Assembly (NCBI RefSeq): GCF_022387135.1
Contig: NZ_CP092462.1
Coordinates: 1,922,001-1,986,000 of the forward strand
From: Comamonas sp. B21-038
GTDB taxonomy: Bacteria > Pseudomonadota > Gammaproteobacteria > Burkholderiales > Burkholderiaceae_C
Direction of reading: 5' to 3'
DNA length: 64,000 nt
Shown here: positions 48,582 through 56,716 of the stretch, in pieces
How positions within the stretch are numbered: the first letter of the stretch is position 1
How the letters are laid out: each line of letters begins with the position of its first letter
Program-made: the position numbers and the translations under genes
The notes under the pieces: generated by a model
The model's input: only the letters and a program-made list of their open reading frames with translations
Database searches by the model: none
Told to the model about the DNA's origin: nothing

Positions 48582-48598
48582 TTTTACAAGGAGTGATC

Positions 48599-49138
48599 AT
48601 GCTGAATATCAATGAAGACGACCTGAAGAATGCGATTGTTGAGAAGACTGCAGATGAACTGCTGAGGCACGACGAAGACCTGAGCGCCATGGTGAGCAAA
48701 GAAGTGCAGCGCCGGATCGAGAAGATTTTTGTAGACCGCGCCGACGCACAGATCGCTGCTGCAGTGGATGCTGCTGTGCAGAAGGGCTTCGATGTTGAGT
48801 ACCAACGCGTCAACAACTGGGGGCAACCAGAGGGCGAGAAGACAACGATCCGCGCGCAGCTTGACAAGCTAATTGGCGGCTACTGGACAACGAAGGTGGA
48901 CTTGCGCACCGGCAAGCCGGGCGACAGCTACAACAGCACAACGCGTGCCGAATACTTGATGACGCAAATCTGCGCCGAGGACTTCTCGGAAGAAATGAAG
49001 AAACACGCAACCAACATTGCAGGGCATCTTAAGGATGGTCTACGCGGCCAGTTGGCCAGCGTCATGGACAACATGCTGAATGACCTGTTCCGCGTCAAAA
49101 GCCTTCAGGACCAGGGCAAAGTCACAAAGCCCTACTAA
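48599..49138 (+). CDS. phage early protein, unknown
   Basis: 179 residues from the ATG at 48599 with AAGGAG at 48588-48593; a longer frame runs back through the structured RNA and is rejected. MLNINEDDLKNAIVEKTADE, then a helical charged part and GEKTTIRAQLDKLIGGYWTT. Helical C-terminus. First protein gene of the rightward early operon. No family recognised. Confidence 0.7.
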   Translation: MLNINEDDLKNAIVEKTADELLRHDEDLSAMVSKEVQRRIEKIFVDRADAQIAAAVDAAVQKGFDVEYQRVNNWGQPEGEKTTIRAQLDKLIGGYWTTKVDLRTGKPGDSYNSTTRAEYLMTQICAEDFSEEMKKHATNIAGHLKDGLRGQLASVMDNMLNDLFRVKSLQDQGKVTKPY

Positions 49139-49149
49139 CCCCCAAACGC

Positions 49150-49466
49150 CCTACTCAGCGCATCAGATCGGGTGATTTGATGCTTGAGGTGCTCCTCATG
49201 CGAGGACCATCACTGCCGCACCTGGATACACGGTGTGTCGGCTCCAACAACATGCTCCCGACAGGGCAACCCAAAGGGCCGCCGCGTAGGCGGATTCCTG
49301 GGGCCGGGTGCAGCAGTGATGGTCAACCAGCCAAACTTTTCGCCGGACCGTGGAGCACCCCCTCCCGTCTCGATTTCCACGGTAGCCCCTGGGCACCGGC
49401 TTTCTTCCACGGTGCGCTGTTTCGGAACATTCAGCGCCTTGCCCGCCTTGTGCGGGCCTTTTTATT
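49150..49466 (+). ncRNA. candidate structured RNA 2 between early genes
   Basis: A 340-base gene-free stretch with a long-range helix: 49205-49225 pairs with 49304-49324 over 21 positions with one mismatch and one G-U pair. Inside are TGTCGG/CCGACA (49236-49241, 49258-49263) and a CCGC/GCGG hairpin (49282-49293). Downstream ACCGTGGA (49347-49354) pairs with TCCACGGT (49376-49383), and GCACCG/CGGTGC (49393-49415) follows, competing in part. It ends with a terminator (49441). The 5' end is not defined by the sequence. Confidence 0.55.
49441..49466 (+). terminator. rho-independent terminator at end of early RNA 2
   Basis: GCCCGC, loop CTTGT, GCGGGC (49441-49457), then C and a T-rich tail. The same stem and loop as at 20397. 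Confidence 0.85.
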
Positions 49467-49478
49467 TGGGGACTCGAA

Positions 49479-49790
49479 ATGAACGGATTTTCTGACGCCC
49501 ACCATGCCCGCCTGGCCTCTGCCCACCAAGCGGCCACAGATCGCCAAGACGCTCGGGCCAATTGGCTGGAGCAGACCTGGGCGACCAACTCGCCCTTCCT
49601 GCCCAGGTTCAATGGAGTGGTGCAGGAGGCATTGGGCAACTTCGACCCCACCACGCTGGCCAAGCTGTGCTGCCAGCTGCAGGCTGGCAACGATGCCGCC
49701 GCCGGCGAGATCCTCCGGGACTATCTCCTGGAAGTTTGCGAAGACGGCGTTGATGAGGTGCTGGACCAAGAAGCAGCGGAGGTTTGGTGA
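49479..49790 (+). CDS. phage early protein, unknown
   Basis: 103 residues starting 12 nt after the terminator tail (MNGFSDAHHARLASAHQAAT). ANWLEQTWATNSPFLPRFNG and FDPTTLAKLCCQLQAGND suggest a helical fold. The next gene starts in its stop codon (TGATG). Function unknown. Confidence 0.68.
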   Translation: MNGFSDAHHARLASAHQAATDRQDARANWLEQTWATNSPFLPRFNGVVQEALGNFDPTTLAKLCCQLQAGNDAAAGEILRDYLLEVCEDGVDEVLDQEAAEVW

Positions 49791-49987
49791 TGGAGCACGT
49801 CAACGCCACCTACCTGCGGGCCCTTGCAGCTGGCCTTCAACTGCGGGTAAAGCCGCCCGACGACGATGAGTTTGCGCCGCTGTTCGATGCCTCCAGCACG
49901 GCGATGGCTGTGCTTTTGCGCCCCTCAACCATCGTCAACCCCGGGGCCTGGCAATTCAAGATCGATGGGGCCGACGATGCTGCGTGA
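49790..49987 (+). CDS. small phage early protein, unknown
   Basis: 65 residues (MEHVNATYLRALAAGLQLRV), with PDDDEFAPLFDASSTAMAVL. Starts at 49790, overlapping the previous stop by one base, and ends inside the next gene. No known domain. Confidence 0.6.
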   Translation: MEHVNATYLRALAAGLQLRVKPPDDDEFAPLFDASSTAMAVLLRPSTIVNPGAWQFKIDGADDAA

Positions 49988-50162
49988 GAGGCCTCTCCAA
50001 CTCAAGACGCCAAGAACCCTGGACGAGGCCTGCGGGCACCGGCCCGAGTATTTCCACCCCTTTGAGCACTACACCAAGCCGCTGCACCAGCGGCTTTTCT
50101 TTTGGCTGGGCCTGGCCGCCGCGCTGGTCCTGATCGCATTTATCTGGAGCCGCTATGCGTAA
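49977..50162 (+). CDS. small membrane protein of the early operon
   Basis: 61 residues from the ATG at 49977. Basic N-terminal half (PRTLDEACGHRPEYFHPFEH) and one membrane helix near the C-terminus (LFFWLGLAAALVLIAFIW). Overlaps its neighbours on both sides. May act on the host envelope, such as exclusion; inference. Confidence 0.6.
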   Translation: MLRERPLQLKTPRTLDEACGHRPEYFHPFEHYTKPLHQRLFFWLGLAAALVLIAFIWSRYA

Positions 50163-50331
50163 AAACGCAATCCACACAGCTTGGATGCTGGCCGCCCTGC
50201 TGGCGGTGATCTTCTTTTCCGACCCTGGTACTGACCTGGCCGTCGAGCAGGCCACGGCCGCCGATGTGCAGGACGCCGTGCACGCCGCCCAGCAGGTGGC
50301 ACTGAGCACCAAGAAAGGAACCGACCAATGA
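50155..50331 (+). CDS. small exported or membrane protein
   Basis: 58 residues by my own translation (MRKNAIHTAWMLAALLAVIF, then FSDPGTDLAVEQATAADVQD). A hydrophobic helix follows two basic residues; this could be a signal anchor. It overlaps the upstream gene by 8 nt and ends with ATGA into the next gene. Confidence 0.6.
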   Translation: MRKNAIHTAWMLAALLAVIFFSDPGTDLAVEQATAADVQDAVHAAQQVALSTKKGTDQ

Positions 50332-50426
50332 AGCTCCCCCTCTGGGCTCTGCTGTATCTCGCGGTGAACGGGCTGGCAATCGCCGCCGTGAACCTCATTG
50401 CGACCACCACCACCTCATTCCTGTAA
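50328..50426 (+). CDS. tiny membrane protein (32 aa)
   Basis: MKLPLWALLYLAVNGLAIAA followed by VNLIATTTTSFL, by my own translation: essentially one membrane helix. ATGA-coupled to the preceding gene and 4 nt before the ERF gene, so it is probably translated. Confidence 0.5.
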   Translation: MKLPLWALLYLAVNGLAIAAVNLIATTTTSFL

Positions 50427-50430
50427 AGCC

Positions 50431-51198
50431 ATGAACGAAGTCACCACCCGCCCCCCAGCACCTTCCCTGCCCCTTCAGCAGGACAACACCGAAGCCGCGA
50501 AGCTGACCCGGGCCATCATCGCCGCGGCGAAGAATCCAGAAATCCAGATGGACAAGATGGAGCGCCTGCTGGACCTGCACGAGCGCATCACGGCGAAGGA
50601 GGCAGAGCAGCAATTCAACATGGCCATGGTGGGCGCGCAGTCGCAGATGGGCCGGATCGCTGCAGACGCTGTGAACCCGCAGACGCGCAGCCAGTACGCC
50701 AGCTATGCGCAGCTGGACCGGCACCTCCGACCCCTCTACACCTCCTACGGCTTCTCCCTCAGCTTTGACGAAGGCGAAGGCGCTGCAGAAGGCTTTGTGC
50801 GCGTGGTCTGCTACGTCGCCCACATCGGCGGCCACACCCGCACCTACCACTGCGACATGCCCGCCGACGGCAAGGGCCCCAAGGGCGGCGATGTGATGAC
50901 CCGCACGCACGCTGTTGGCTCGGGCAAGAGTTTCGGCAAGCGCTACCTGCTCAAGGACATCTTTAACGTGGCCGTGGGTGAAGACGACGACGACGGCAAC
51001 GCTGCCAGCCCGCCCGGCACCGCACCGCCCAAGCCCGTCTCGGAATTCACACAGGGCTGGATCGACTACGCGCTCAGCGTCAAGGGAACGCCAGAGTTCC
51101 AGGCCGCCTGCAAGCAAGCGCGCGCCGAAATCAGCAAGGCCCGCGACATCCAGGGCCTCAAGGACTTCAACGCAGCAATGGGGGGTGCCAATGCATAA
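50431..51198 (+). CDS. ERF-family single-strand annealing protein
   Basis: 255 residues from the ATG at 50431. EAEQQFNMAMVGAQSQMGRI, followed by SQYASYAQLDRHLRPLYTSY and GFSLSFDEGE, match the ERF superfamily of phage recombinases (as P22 Erf). GDVMTRTHAVGSGKSFGKRY is the conserved Gly-rich part. The C-terminal EFTQGWIDYALSVKG may aid oligomerisation. It pairs with the exonuclease gene that follows. Confidence 0.88.
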   Translation: MNEVTTRPPAPSLPLQQDNTEAAKLTRAIIAAAKNPEIQMDKMERLLDLHERITAKEAEQQFNMAMVGAQSQMGRIAADAVNPQTRSQYASYAQLDRHLRPLYTSYGFSLSFDEGEGAAEGFVRVVCYVAHIGGHTRTYHCDMPADGKGPKGGDVMTRTHAVGSGKSFGKRYLLKDIFNVAVGEDDDDGNAASPPGTAPPKPVSEFTQGWIDYALSVKGTPEFQAACKQARAEISKARDIQGLKDFNAAMGGANA

Positions 51199-51925
51199 CA
51201 CTCTCTTTCGGTGCCACAGCCTGGGCCGCATCATGACCGAGCCCAAGACCAAGGCCGAGGGCATGCTGTCCGTGGGCGCAAAGACCTACATCCGCAGCCT
51301 GGCTCAGCAGGAAATCTTCGGCATCGACTTCGAGTTTTCCAGCAAGGAAACCCAGAAGGGCATCGAGGTCGAGCAGGAATGCATCCAGCTGCTCAACCGC
51401 GTGCGCGGCCTGGCCCTGGTGAAGAACACCGAGCGCCGCACCAACACCTGGCTGAGCGGCGAGTGCGACCTGTTCGACGCGGCCAACCGGCGCGGGCACG
51501 ACATCAAAGCATCCTGGTCGGCCAAGACCTTCCCCGGCTGGCTCAAGGACTGCATGGACCCCATCTACGAGTGGCAGATGCGCGCCTACATGATGCTTTG
51601 GGACGCTGACGAATGGCAGGTCGACTACTGCCTGGTCAACACCCCGGACAAGCTGATCGGCTACGAGCCCCCAACGATGCACATCGTGGACCACATCGCC
51701 GAGCACCACCGCGTCACCAGCTGGACCATCAAGCGCGACCTTGCCAAGGAAGCACTGATCCAGCAGCGCCTGGAAGCCGCGCAGGAATATTTCCGCCAGG
51801 CGCTGACCGAGTTCGACCAGACCCACTCCCACCACACGGACATGGCCGCTGCCTACCCGCAGGCCCAGGCCGCCGTCGCCCAGGCCATGGGCAACGCCGT
51901 GATCGCAGACCCATTTGCAGCATGA
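51191..51925 (+). CDS. PD-(D/E)XK exonuclease (YqaJ/lambda-exo-like)
   Basis: 244 residues from 51191, overlapping the ERF stop. Metal ligands fit Glu61/Glu63 (EVEQE), Asp93 in SGECDLFD and Asp104-X-Lys106 in GHDIKAS, the order of the PD-(D/E)XK fold; PIYEWQMRAYMMLWDADEWQ is the helix typical for YqaJ-like viral recombinases. With ERF it makes a Red/RecET-like recombination pair. Confidence 0.85.
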   Translation: MHNTLFRCHSLGRIMTEPKTKAEGMLSVGAKTYIRSLAQQEIFGIDFEFSSKETQKGIEVEQECIQLLNRVRGLALVKNTERRTNTWLSGECDLFDAANRRGHDIKASWSAKTFPGWLKDCMDPIYEWQMRAYMMLWDADEWQVDYCLVNTPDKLIGYEPPTMHIVDHIAEHHRVTSWTIKRDLAKEALIQQRLEAAQEYFRQALTEFDQTHSHHTDMAAAYPQAQAAVAQAMGNAVIADPFAA

Positions 51926-51932
51926 GGACGCC

Positions 51933-53006
51933 ATGAGCAACGAATTGACAACCACCGCCCTGGGCACCCCCAGCATCAACGACGCCGCCCTGGCGCTGTT
52001 CACGCCCTTGGAGGCCGATATGACGGCGCTGGCCGCCAAGTACCACAACGTGGCCTACGACATGACCACCACCAAGGGCGCCAAGGCTGCGCGCGATGCG
52101 CGTCTGGAGCTGCGAGAGTCTGGCCGCTTCGCCATCCAGCGCCTGCGCGACCAGACCAAGGGGCAACTGAACGACTGCAAGACGGTGATCGAGACTGAGG
52201 CTACCCGCCTGATCGCCATCGTGGAGCCCGCAGAGGTTGCGATCGACAAGCAGATCAAGGCCCATGAGCAGAAGCTTGCCGACGAGAAAGCAGCCAAGGA
52301 AAAGACCGAGGCCGCGCGCGTGCAGAAACACACCGACGCCATCGCCACCATCGCCGGCTACTCGGACAAGGCGCGCGGCCTGGCGGTGGAGCGCATCGAA
52401 GCGGGCATCGCCTACGTGCGCGGCATCGACGTGAGCGCGGCGGTGTTCGAGGAGTTCGCCGAGCGCGCCGCCGGCGAGAAGGCCGCGACCATCAGCCGGC
52501 TGGAGCAGATGGCCGCCGACCGCCGCACAGCTGACGCCGCCGAGGCCCAGCGGGTGGAAAACGAGCGCGTAGCGGCCGAGCTGGCCGCGCAGCAGCGCAA
52601 GCTGGATGAGCAGGCCGCCGAGCTGGCCCGCCAGCGTGAGGCCCTGGCGCCCGCGCCGCTAGCGGCACCAGTTGCAGAACCTGAAGCGGCACCTGCGCCG
52701 GCGCCCGCCGCCGCCGCTGCTGCGCGGCCAGCACCCACCGCCATGCAGCAACCTGCCGCGCGTGCCGCCGCCGGCGCTGCACCGGCCGCCGAGGTGGATA
52801 CAGATGCGCGCGTATCGCTGGGCCAGATCAAGACCCTGATTGCGCCGCTGAGCATCGATGCCGCTGGCCTGGAACAGCTAGGTTTTCCGCCTGTGGCCAC
52901 CGACAAGTCAAAGCGCCTGTATCGCGCCTGCGATCTGCCAGCCATCCGCCAGGCCATGATCCTGCACTTGGCGAGTCTGGGCCTTGAACTGCCATTGGCA
53001 GCCTAA
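51933..53006 (+). CDS. coiled-coil phage protein (DUF1351-like)
   Basis: 357 residues from the ATG at 51933 (MSNELTTTALGTPSINDAAL). Residues about 20-230 are nearly all helix with coiled-coil character (ETEATRLIAIVEPAEVAIDK, RVAAELAAQQRKLDEQAAEL). A Pro/Ala linker follows at about 245-290 and a small C-terminal domain (VSLGQIKTLIAPLSIDAAGL). Such proteins often accompany phage recombinases; function unknown. Confidence 0.72.
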   Translation: MSNELTTTALGTPSINDAALALFTPLEADMTALAAKYHNVAYDMTTTKGAKAARDARLELRESGRFAIQRLRDQTKGQLNDCKTVIETEATRLIAIVEPAEVAIDKQIKAHEQKLADEKAAKEKTEAARVQKHTDAIATIAGYSDKARGLAVERIEAGIAYVRGIDVSAAVFEEFAERAAGEKAATISRLEQMAADRRTADAAEAQRVENERVAAELAAQQRKLDEQAAELARQREALAPAPLAAPVAEPEAAPAPAPAAAAAARPAPTAMQQPAARAAAGAAPAAEVDTDARVSLGQIKTLIAPLSIDAAGLEQLGFPPVATDKSKRLYRACDLPAIRQAMILHLASLGLELPLAA

Positions 53007-53065
53007 TGCCCTCCCCCTTTCCCAGTCCCGCCAACATGTGGACTCGATGCACTTCTGTAACACAA

Positions 53066-53260
53066 ATGTTTAAAAATCTGATCATCTATCGTATTTCCGA
53101 AAGCTGTGAGCCCGACCTGATGCAGCTCGACCATGCGCTGGCCAAGCAGAAATTTGAGGTGTGTTGCGCCACGCAAGAGCACTCCACCGGCTGGGTGGCG
53201 CCGCGCTGCCATTCTGCTGGAAGCCATGGAGCACCAAGGCATTGTTTCAAAAATGGTTAA
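53066..53260 (+). pseudogene. rdgC: truncated rdgC (recombination-associated protein)
   Basis: From the ATG at 53066 the translation MFKNLIIYRISESCEPDLMQ, then FEVCCATQEHSTGWVAPR, matches the N-terminus of RdgC (MFKNL..YR, P..AT.....GWV.PR). Full RdgC is about 300 residues; here it loses similarity after about 48 residues and stops at 53260. The rest of the gene is gone, and a Myb/HNH-like gene begins 24 nt later. RdgC coats DNA and limits RecA; the fragment cannot. Confidence 0.75.
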
Positions 53261-53284
53261 CTTGGGAAGGAGAGAAAAAATCGT

Positions 53285-53953
53285 ATGACACGGCCAGCCA
53301 CTCCACTCAACCCTGCATCAAACAAGACTGCACGCAAAGGTTGGACAGATGAGGATCTCATTACGCTTCGCAGAATGTATGGAAATCACCCCGTAAAGGA
53401 GATTGCTGAGAGGATAGGTCACTCGTTCTACAGCACTGAACGGAAAGCTGCAGATCTTCGGCTCTTCAAGCGTAATGATCTACGCGTATGGACCAACGCT
53501 GATGACGAATTTCTGAGTCGTCAATACAGCGAAGGAAAACGCCCAGTTGAAATTGGGCGTTATATGGGCCGAACGGCAAAGTCTGTATGCCAGCGTCTAG
53601 AGCGAATAGGAATTCGCCGCCCAAAAGACACAAGGCCAGTTGGCTATGAATATTCCGACCCTAAAACCGGTTTAACCCGGAGAAAAGTAGCAGATGCACC
53701 TTTGAGCCGCACAGCGAATTGGAAGCGTGTCGATGTTATTCAGTGGGAGGAAATCAACGGACCTGTGCCCGATGGCTACACGTTGATGATCGCTAACAAA
53801 TATCTTCCCCGGGCGCCGAGCAATTTGCGGCTAATCAAAAAGGATGAACTATGGCCGACTCTCATAGGCGTACACCTGCCGCCAGAGGTTCAGGAGTTAG
53901 CGCAGTTAAAGCGCCAAATCGTAAGAGAAGCGAAGAAGCTAAAAGGGAAATGA
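53285..53953 (+). CDS. Myb/SANT-HNH-like protein (homing endonuclease relative)
   Basis: A 222-residue protein. Two Myb-like repeats: GWTDEDLITLRRMYGNHPVK (about residues 20-60) and WTNADDEFLSRQYSEGKRPV (about 68-108). Then an HNH-like region: VDVIQWEEINGPVPDGYTLM and APSNLRLI. In active HNH members a His stands before LVWE (VHRLVWE); here the text reads DVIQWEE, so the nuclease may be inactive. It is less GC-rich than its neighbours and lies exactly after broken rdgC, as expected for a mobile homing gene. A GGAG site precedes it. Confidence 0.78.
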   Translation: MTRPATPLNPASNKTARKGWTDEDLITLRRMYGNHPVKEIAERIGHSFYSTERKAADLRLFKRNDLRVWTNADDEFLSRQYSEGKRPVEIGRYMGRTAKSVCQRLERIGIRRPKDTRPVGYEYSDPKTGLTRRKVADAPLSRTANWKRVDVIQWEEINGPVPDGYTLMIANKYLPRAPSNLRLIKKDELWPTLIGVHLPPEVQELAQLKRQIVREAKKLKGK

Positions 53954-54099
53954 TGGCCACCCTGCGCGCTATACGGTCAGGTCGAGTTCCTGCCGAGCGC
54001 ATTACTGCCGTGCTCGGCGCAGTCTCAACTATCGTGGATTCGTTTGTTTTGGACTACTTGGACGATACAAAAAATGAACATCAGCAAAAACACCGGTGA
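53950..54099 (+). CDS. small phage protein
   Basis: 49 residues from the ATG at 53950 (MMATLRAIRSGRVPAERITA), ATGA-coupled to the preceding gene. A longer form from 53851 would overlap that gene by 100 bases. Helical, unknown function. Confidence 0.5.
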   Translation: MMATLRAIRSGRVPAERITAVLGAVSTIVDSFVLDYLDDTKNEHQQKHR

Positions 54100-54469
54100 A
54101 CACCTCCGTCAAATGCTTTTCAAGCAGCTCGAAGCGCTGACCGATCCAGCACAGGACATAGACCTCAAGCGAGCAGAAATCGCCAATAACACGGCGCAGG
54201 TCATCATCAATAGCGCGAAGGTCGAAGTGGACTATGTGAAAGCCATCGACGGCGCTATCACACTGCCCTACGTTGAAGGCCAAAACGGCGTCACCGAGCG
54301 GCCCTACCGTCCTGCTATGTCAGTGGCCGAGACAGCGCCGCAACTCGCAGAGCCGGAGCCAGAGCCGCGCACGCCCGAAGAGCGAGAGCAGGCTCTCCTG
54401 AGTACCGGGCCTCGGCCAGGCCACCCCTGGCATGGCCTCGGAAGCCGCAAGCACCTCATTAAAGGATAG
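54074..54469 (+). CDS. phage protein, unknown
   Basis: 131 residues from the ATG at 54074 (MNISKNTGEHLRQMLFKQLE). A helical N-terminal half (IDLKRAEIANNTAQVIINSA, KVEVDYVKAIDG) resembles small early phage proteins with a four-helix pattern. Pro/Glu-rich tail. It overlaps the previous gene by 26 nt. Confidence 0.66.
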   Translation: MNISKNTGEHLRQMLFKQLEALTDPAQDIDLKRAEIANNTAQVIINSAKVEVDYVKAIDGAITLPYVEGQNGVTERPYRPAMSVAETAPQLAEPEPEPRTPEEREQALLSTGPRPGHPWHGLGSRKHLIKG

Positions 54470-54471
54470 GC

Positions 54472-54951
54472 ATGAACCAAAACACCCGCCATTCAGCGGC
54501 GCCGCTGATCCTCAATGGTCACCAGCTGCTGGACGCACTCAACGCCATTGCTCCCGAGCGAACAGAAAAGCAGTTGAATGAACGAGTGTGCATCGGGTTG
54601 GAACCGACCTTTGCCTACGTCGCACCAGGTGTGCCCAACCTCCACTGCTGGCTGGCTGACTATCCCGACAGCGGCAGCATCTTGCTGCACCAGGCCATCC
54701 CGGAAGGCGGCAAGGCGCCATGCGACGTGGTGGGCATCGCCCTGCAGCTCATTGCCGCCGCGCGCTGGGTAGGCATGCACGCACACGCACGTAGACAACC
54801 AGAAGCTAGGGCGCTTGCAAGGGCCATTCTCAAGCTCACTCGTCCCGTCATCGACGAGTATGTGGATTCCCGAGGTGGTTATTCGTCTGACCCAAATCTA
54901 GTGACCATACCTGCCGACGCAGGTGTCTTTTTTAGTCCAGTCAGTGATTAG
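54472..54951 (+). CDS. phage protein, unknown
   Basis: 159 residues. LILNGHQLLDALNAIAPERT and GVPNLHCWLADYPDSGSILL are the clearest parts; the last third is helical with EARALARAILKLTRPVIDEY. No domain recognised. It ends just before the terminator at 55013. Confidence 0.66.
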   Translation: MNQNTRHSAAPLILNGHQLLDALNAIAPERTEKQLNERVCIGLEPTFAYVAPGVPNLHCWLADYPDSGSILLHQAIPEGGKAPCDVVGIALQLIAAARWVGMHAHARRQPEARALARAILKLTRPVIDEYVDSRGGYSSDPNLVTIPADAGVFFSPVSD

Positions 54952-55012
54952 ATTTCTATAGAACTGGGATCCTTACTCAGCTCACGTTTTACTGTGAGCG
55001 AATACCTACCAA

Positions 55013-55040
55013 ACCCCGCCAATGAGCGGGGTCCTTTTTT
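55013..55040 (+). terminator. rho-independent terminator before PrtN-like gene
   Basis: ACCCCGC, 6-base loop, GCGGGGT (55013-55032), then CC and six T. Lies between the early genes and prtN. Confidence 0.85.
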
Positions 55041-55056
55041 GCACAGAGGAATCCAA

Positions 55057-55335
55057 ATGAATACGGCATTTCTGCTTATGGCTCAGTACAACGCCATGGC
55101 GGTGATTCCGCTCGATCAAGTGGTCAAGGACTACTTCCCGCACTTGGGAACGCAAAAGTTCCTGCGCAAGATCGCTGCGGGCGAAATCAAGCTCCCTTTG
55201 ACCCGCATCGAGCCCAATTCACAGAAGGGGGCAAAGGGCGTCCATCTCACCGATCTGGCCACATACATCGATGCTCAACGAGCAGCCGGTGTAAAGGAAT
55301 CGAAGCAGCTAAATGGCGAACGGGTGCAACAATAA
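55057..55335 (+). CDS. PrtN-family (pyocin activator-like) protein
   Basis: 92 residues from the ATG at 55057 with AGAGGA upstream. AFLLMAQYNAMAVIPLDQVV and DYFPHLGTQKFLRKIAAGEI, then LPLTRI and GVHLTDLATYIDAQR, match the Pyocin_activator family. Members beside phage integrases may act like excisionases; the helix-turn-helix-like fold with LPLTR supports DNA binding. It is the last prophage gene; no integrase follows. Confidence 0.87.
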   Translation: MNTAFLLMAQYNAMAVIPLDQVVKDYFPHLGTQKFLRKIAAGEIKLPLTRIEPNSQKGAKGVHLTDLATYIDAQRAAGVKESKQLNGERVQQ

Positions 55336-55808
55336 AGCAACATGCAAAAAGAGAATCCCCATAAGTCTTTGTACTTATGGGGATTTTTTGCGTTCGTCTG
55401 TCCGATCCATCATCGGCGCGACGGACATGCGCCAAGGGCTGTGGGAGAGAGAATCAGTCATGGTGGTTGCGCGGCCAATGCATGGCCCAAGAAGGGGTGG
55501 CGTGCAGTTGAGGCAGGAACTCATGCAGGCAATGGTGTATTTTAAATGTTGCGCCACCCGGGCGCTGACCGGCCTCAAAAAGGCCTGCGCATGCGCCTTC
55601 TGCCACCCGGGGGCCCAGCTTTGTCGAACGCGGTGGCGCTGCATGTTGGACGCGCGCCGCAGGACGATGCAGATCTGTACGACGAAGACCTGCTGCGGGT
55701 CGTACACAAAAGCAAACCGCTGGCGGTGGCTGATCTGGTAGGCCTGGGCGCTTTGCGCGCTAGGGCTGGGCCGCTGCCGCCACGCGCGGCGGCCGGCCGG
55801 GTGATTCG
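55336..55808. other. prophage/host junction region, no firm gene
   Basis: After the terminator the sequence turns GC-rich. A + frame (55546-55812, 88 codons; MLRHPGADRPQKGLRMRLLP) has plausible host codon use and converges with the permease gene, but I recognise nothing in it. The right attachment site should lie here; without the left end it cannot be found. Confidence 0.35.
55354..55389 (+). terminator. strong rho-independent terminator at prophage end
   Basis: AATCCCCATAAGT (55354-55366), loop CTTTGT, ACTTATGGGGATT (55373-55385), then more T: a 13-bp perfect stem. Confidence 0.92.
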
Positions 55809-56654
55809 CTAGTAGTAGTTCCCCAGCAGCGACCCGACCTCAATGAGCAGCAGCACCGCAAACATGCGCGCCAGACCGCTGAGGTCGGATGCGGGGCCCA
55901 GGGTCTCGTTGCGGTCCATGCCGTAAGGCCGGTACATGGCCGATGCGGTGGGGATCAACGCCACGGCCAGTCCGAACAGCACGGTCTTGAGCCCAAACAG
56001 CCAGGTCACCATCGGTGTGAATACACTGGCAAACATGCGCGTGTAGAGATCAAACCCGACCCAGCTGAGCCCATAAACGCTGAAATACACCATGACCAGC
56101 GACACCACGCAGGACAAGGCCGCCAACGTGATCGAGGCATACATGCTGGCCACCACCAGCGGCAGCATCTCGGTGCGTACGGGGTCATAGCCGTGTTGGC
56201 GCAGACGCTCAAAATGCCCGTCCTCACGCATCTTGGCCAAGGAGGCACCCGCAGGGATGGAGCAGCGCATCGCCACAAACAGCGCGGCCGTCAGCGGAAT
56301 CAGCTCCAGCACCAGCACGCGGATGACCATCTCGACGGCCACGCGCGAGAGGCCATAGCTGGTCGCGGTAACAAAGACGATGCGCGCCACCACCAGGCAC
56401 AGCAACGCGGCCAGTGCGGTAAAGCCCAGCAGGATGGGCGCCGTGTCGACATACATGCGGCGCATCAGGCGCGCGCGCGTCTGCGGGCCATAGCTGCTGG
56501 GTGACATCAGCATCACCAGCACCACGGCGCCCAGATAGAAAATGCGCCACCAGGCCACCGCCCAGCGGCGCGCGGTGCGCCAGGTCCGGTGGGGCCATTG
56601 GGGTTGGAGCAGACTTGCCAGCATCAGGCGATCATAGGCGATAGATGCCAGCAT
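55809..56654 (-). CDS. MlaE-like ABC permease
   Basis: A 281-residue membrane protein with about five helices (FYLGAVVLVMLM, APILLGFTALAALLCLVVAR, VLVLELIPLTAALFVAMRCS, MYASITLAALSCVVSLVMVY, GLKTVLFGLAVALI). RVLVLELIPLTAALFVAMRC aligns with the conserved part of the MlaE/YrbE permease family for phospholipid transport between membranes. Its ATPase and substrate-binding partners are not in the window. It starts the host segment. Confidence 0.8.
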   Translation of the reverse strand: MLASIAYDRLMLASLLQPQWPHRTWRTARRWAVAWWRIFYLGAVVLVMLMSPSSYGPQTRARLMRRMYVDTAPILLGFTALAALLCLVVARIVFVTATSYGLSRVAVEMVIRVLVLELIPLTAALFVAMRCSIPAGASLAKMREDGHFERLRQHGYDPVRTEMLPLVVASMYASITLAALSCVVSLVMVYFSVYGLSWVGFDLYTRMFASVFTPMVTWLFGLKTVLFGLAVALIPTASAMYRPYGMDRNETLGPASDLSGLARMFAVLLLIEVGSLLGNYY

Positions 56655-56716
56655 GGGCAGTGTTCAGCAGCATGCCGGCAGCGCCCAGCATGGCCGCCGC
56701 CCGCTGCTGCAGCAGC

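Noticed and set aside
53161..53352. 63-codon + frame as possible continuation of rdgC
   Set aside because: The translation does not resemble RdgC after residue 48; the gene is truncated rather than simply frameshifted.
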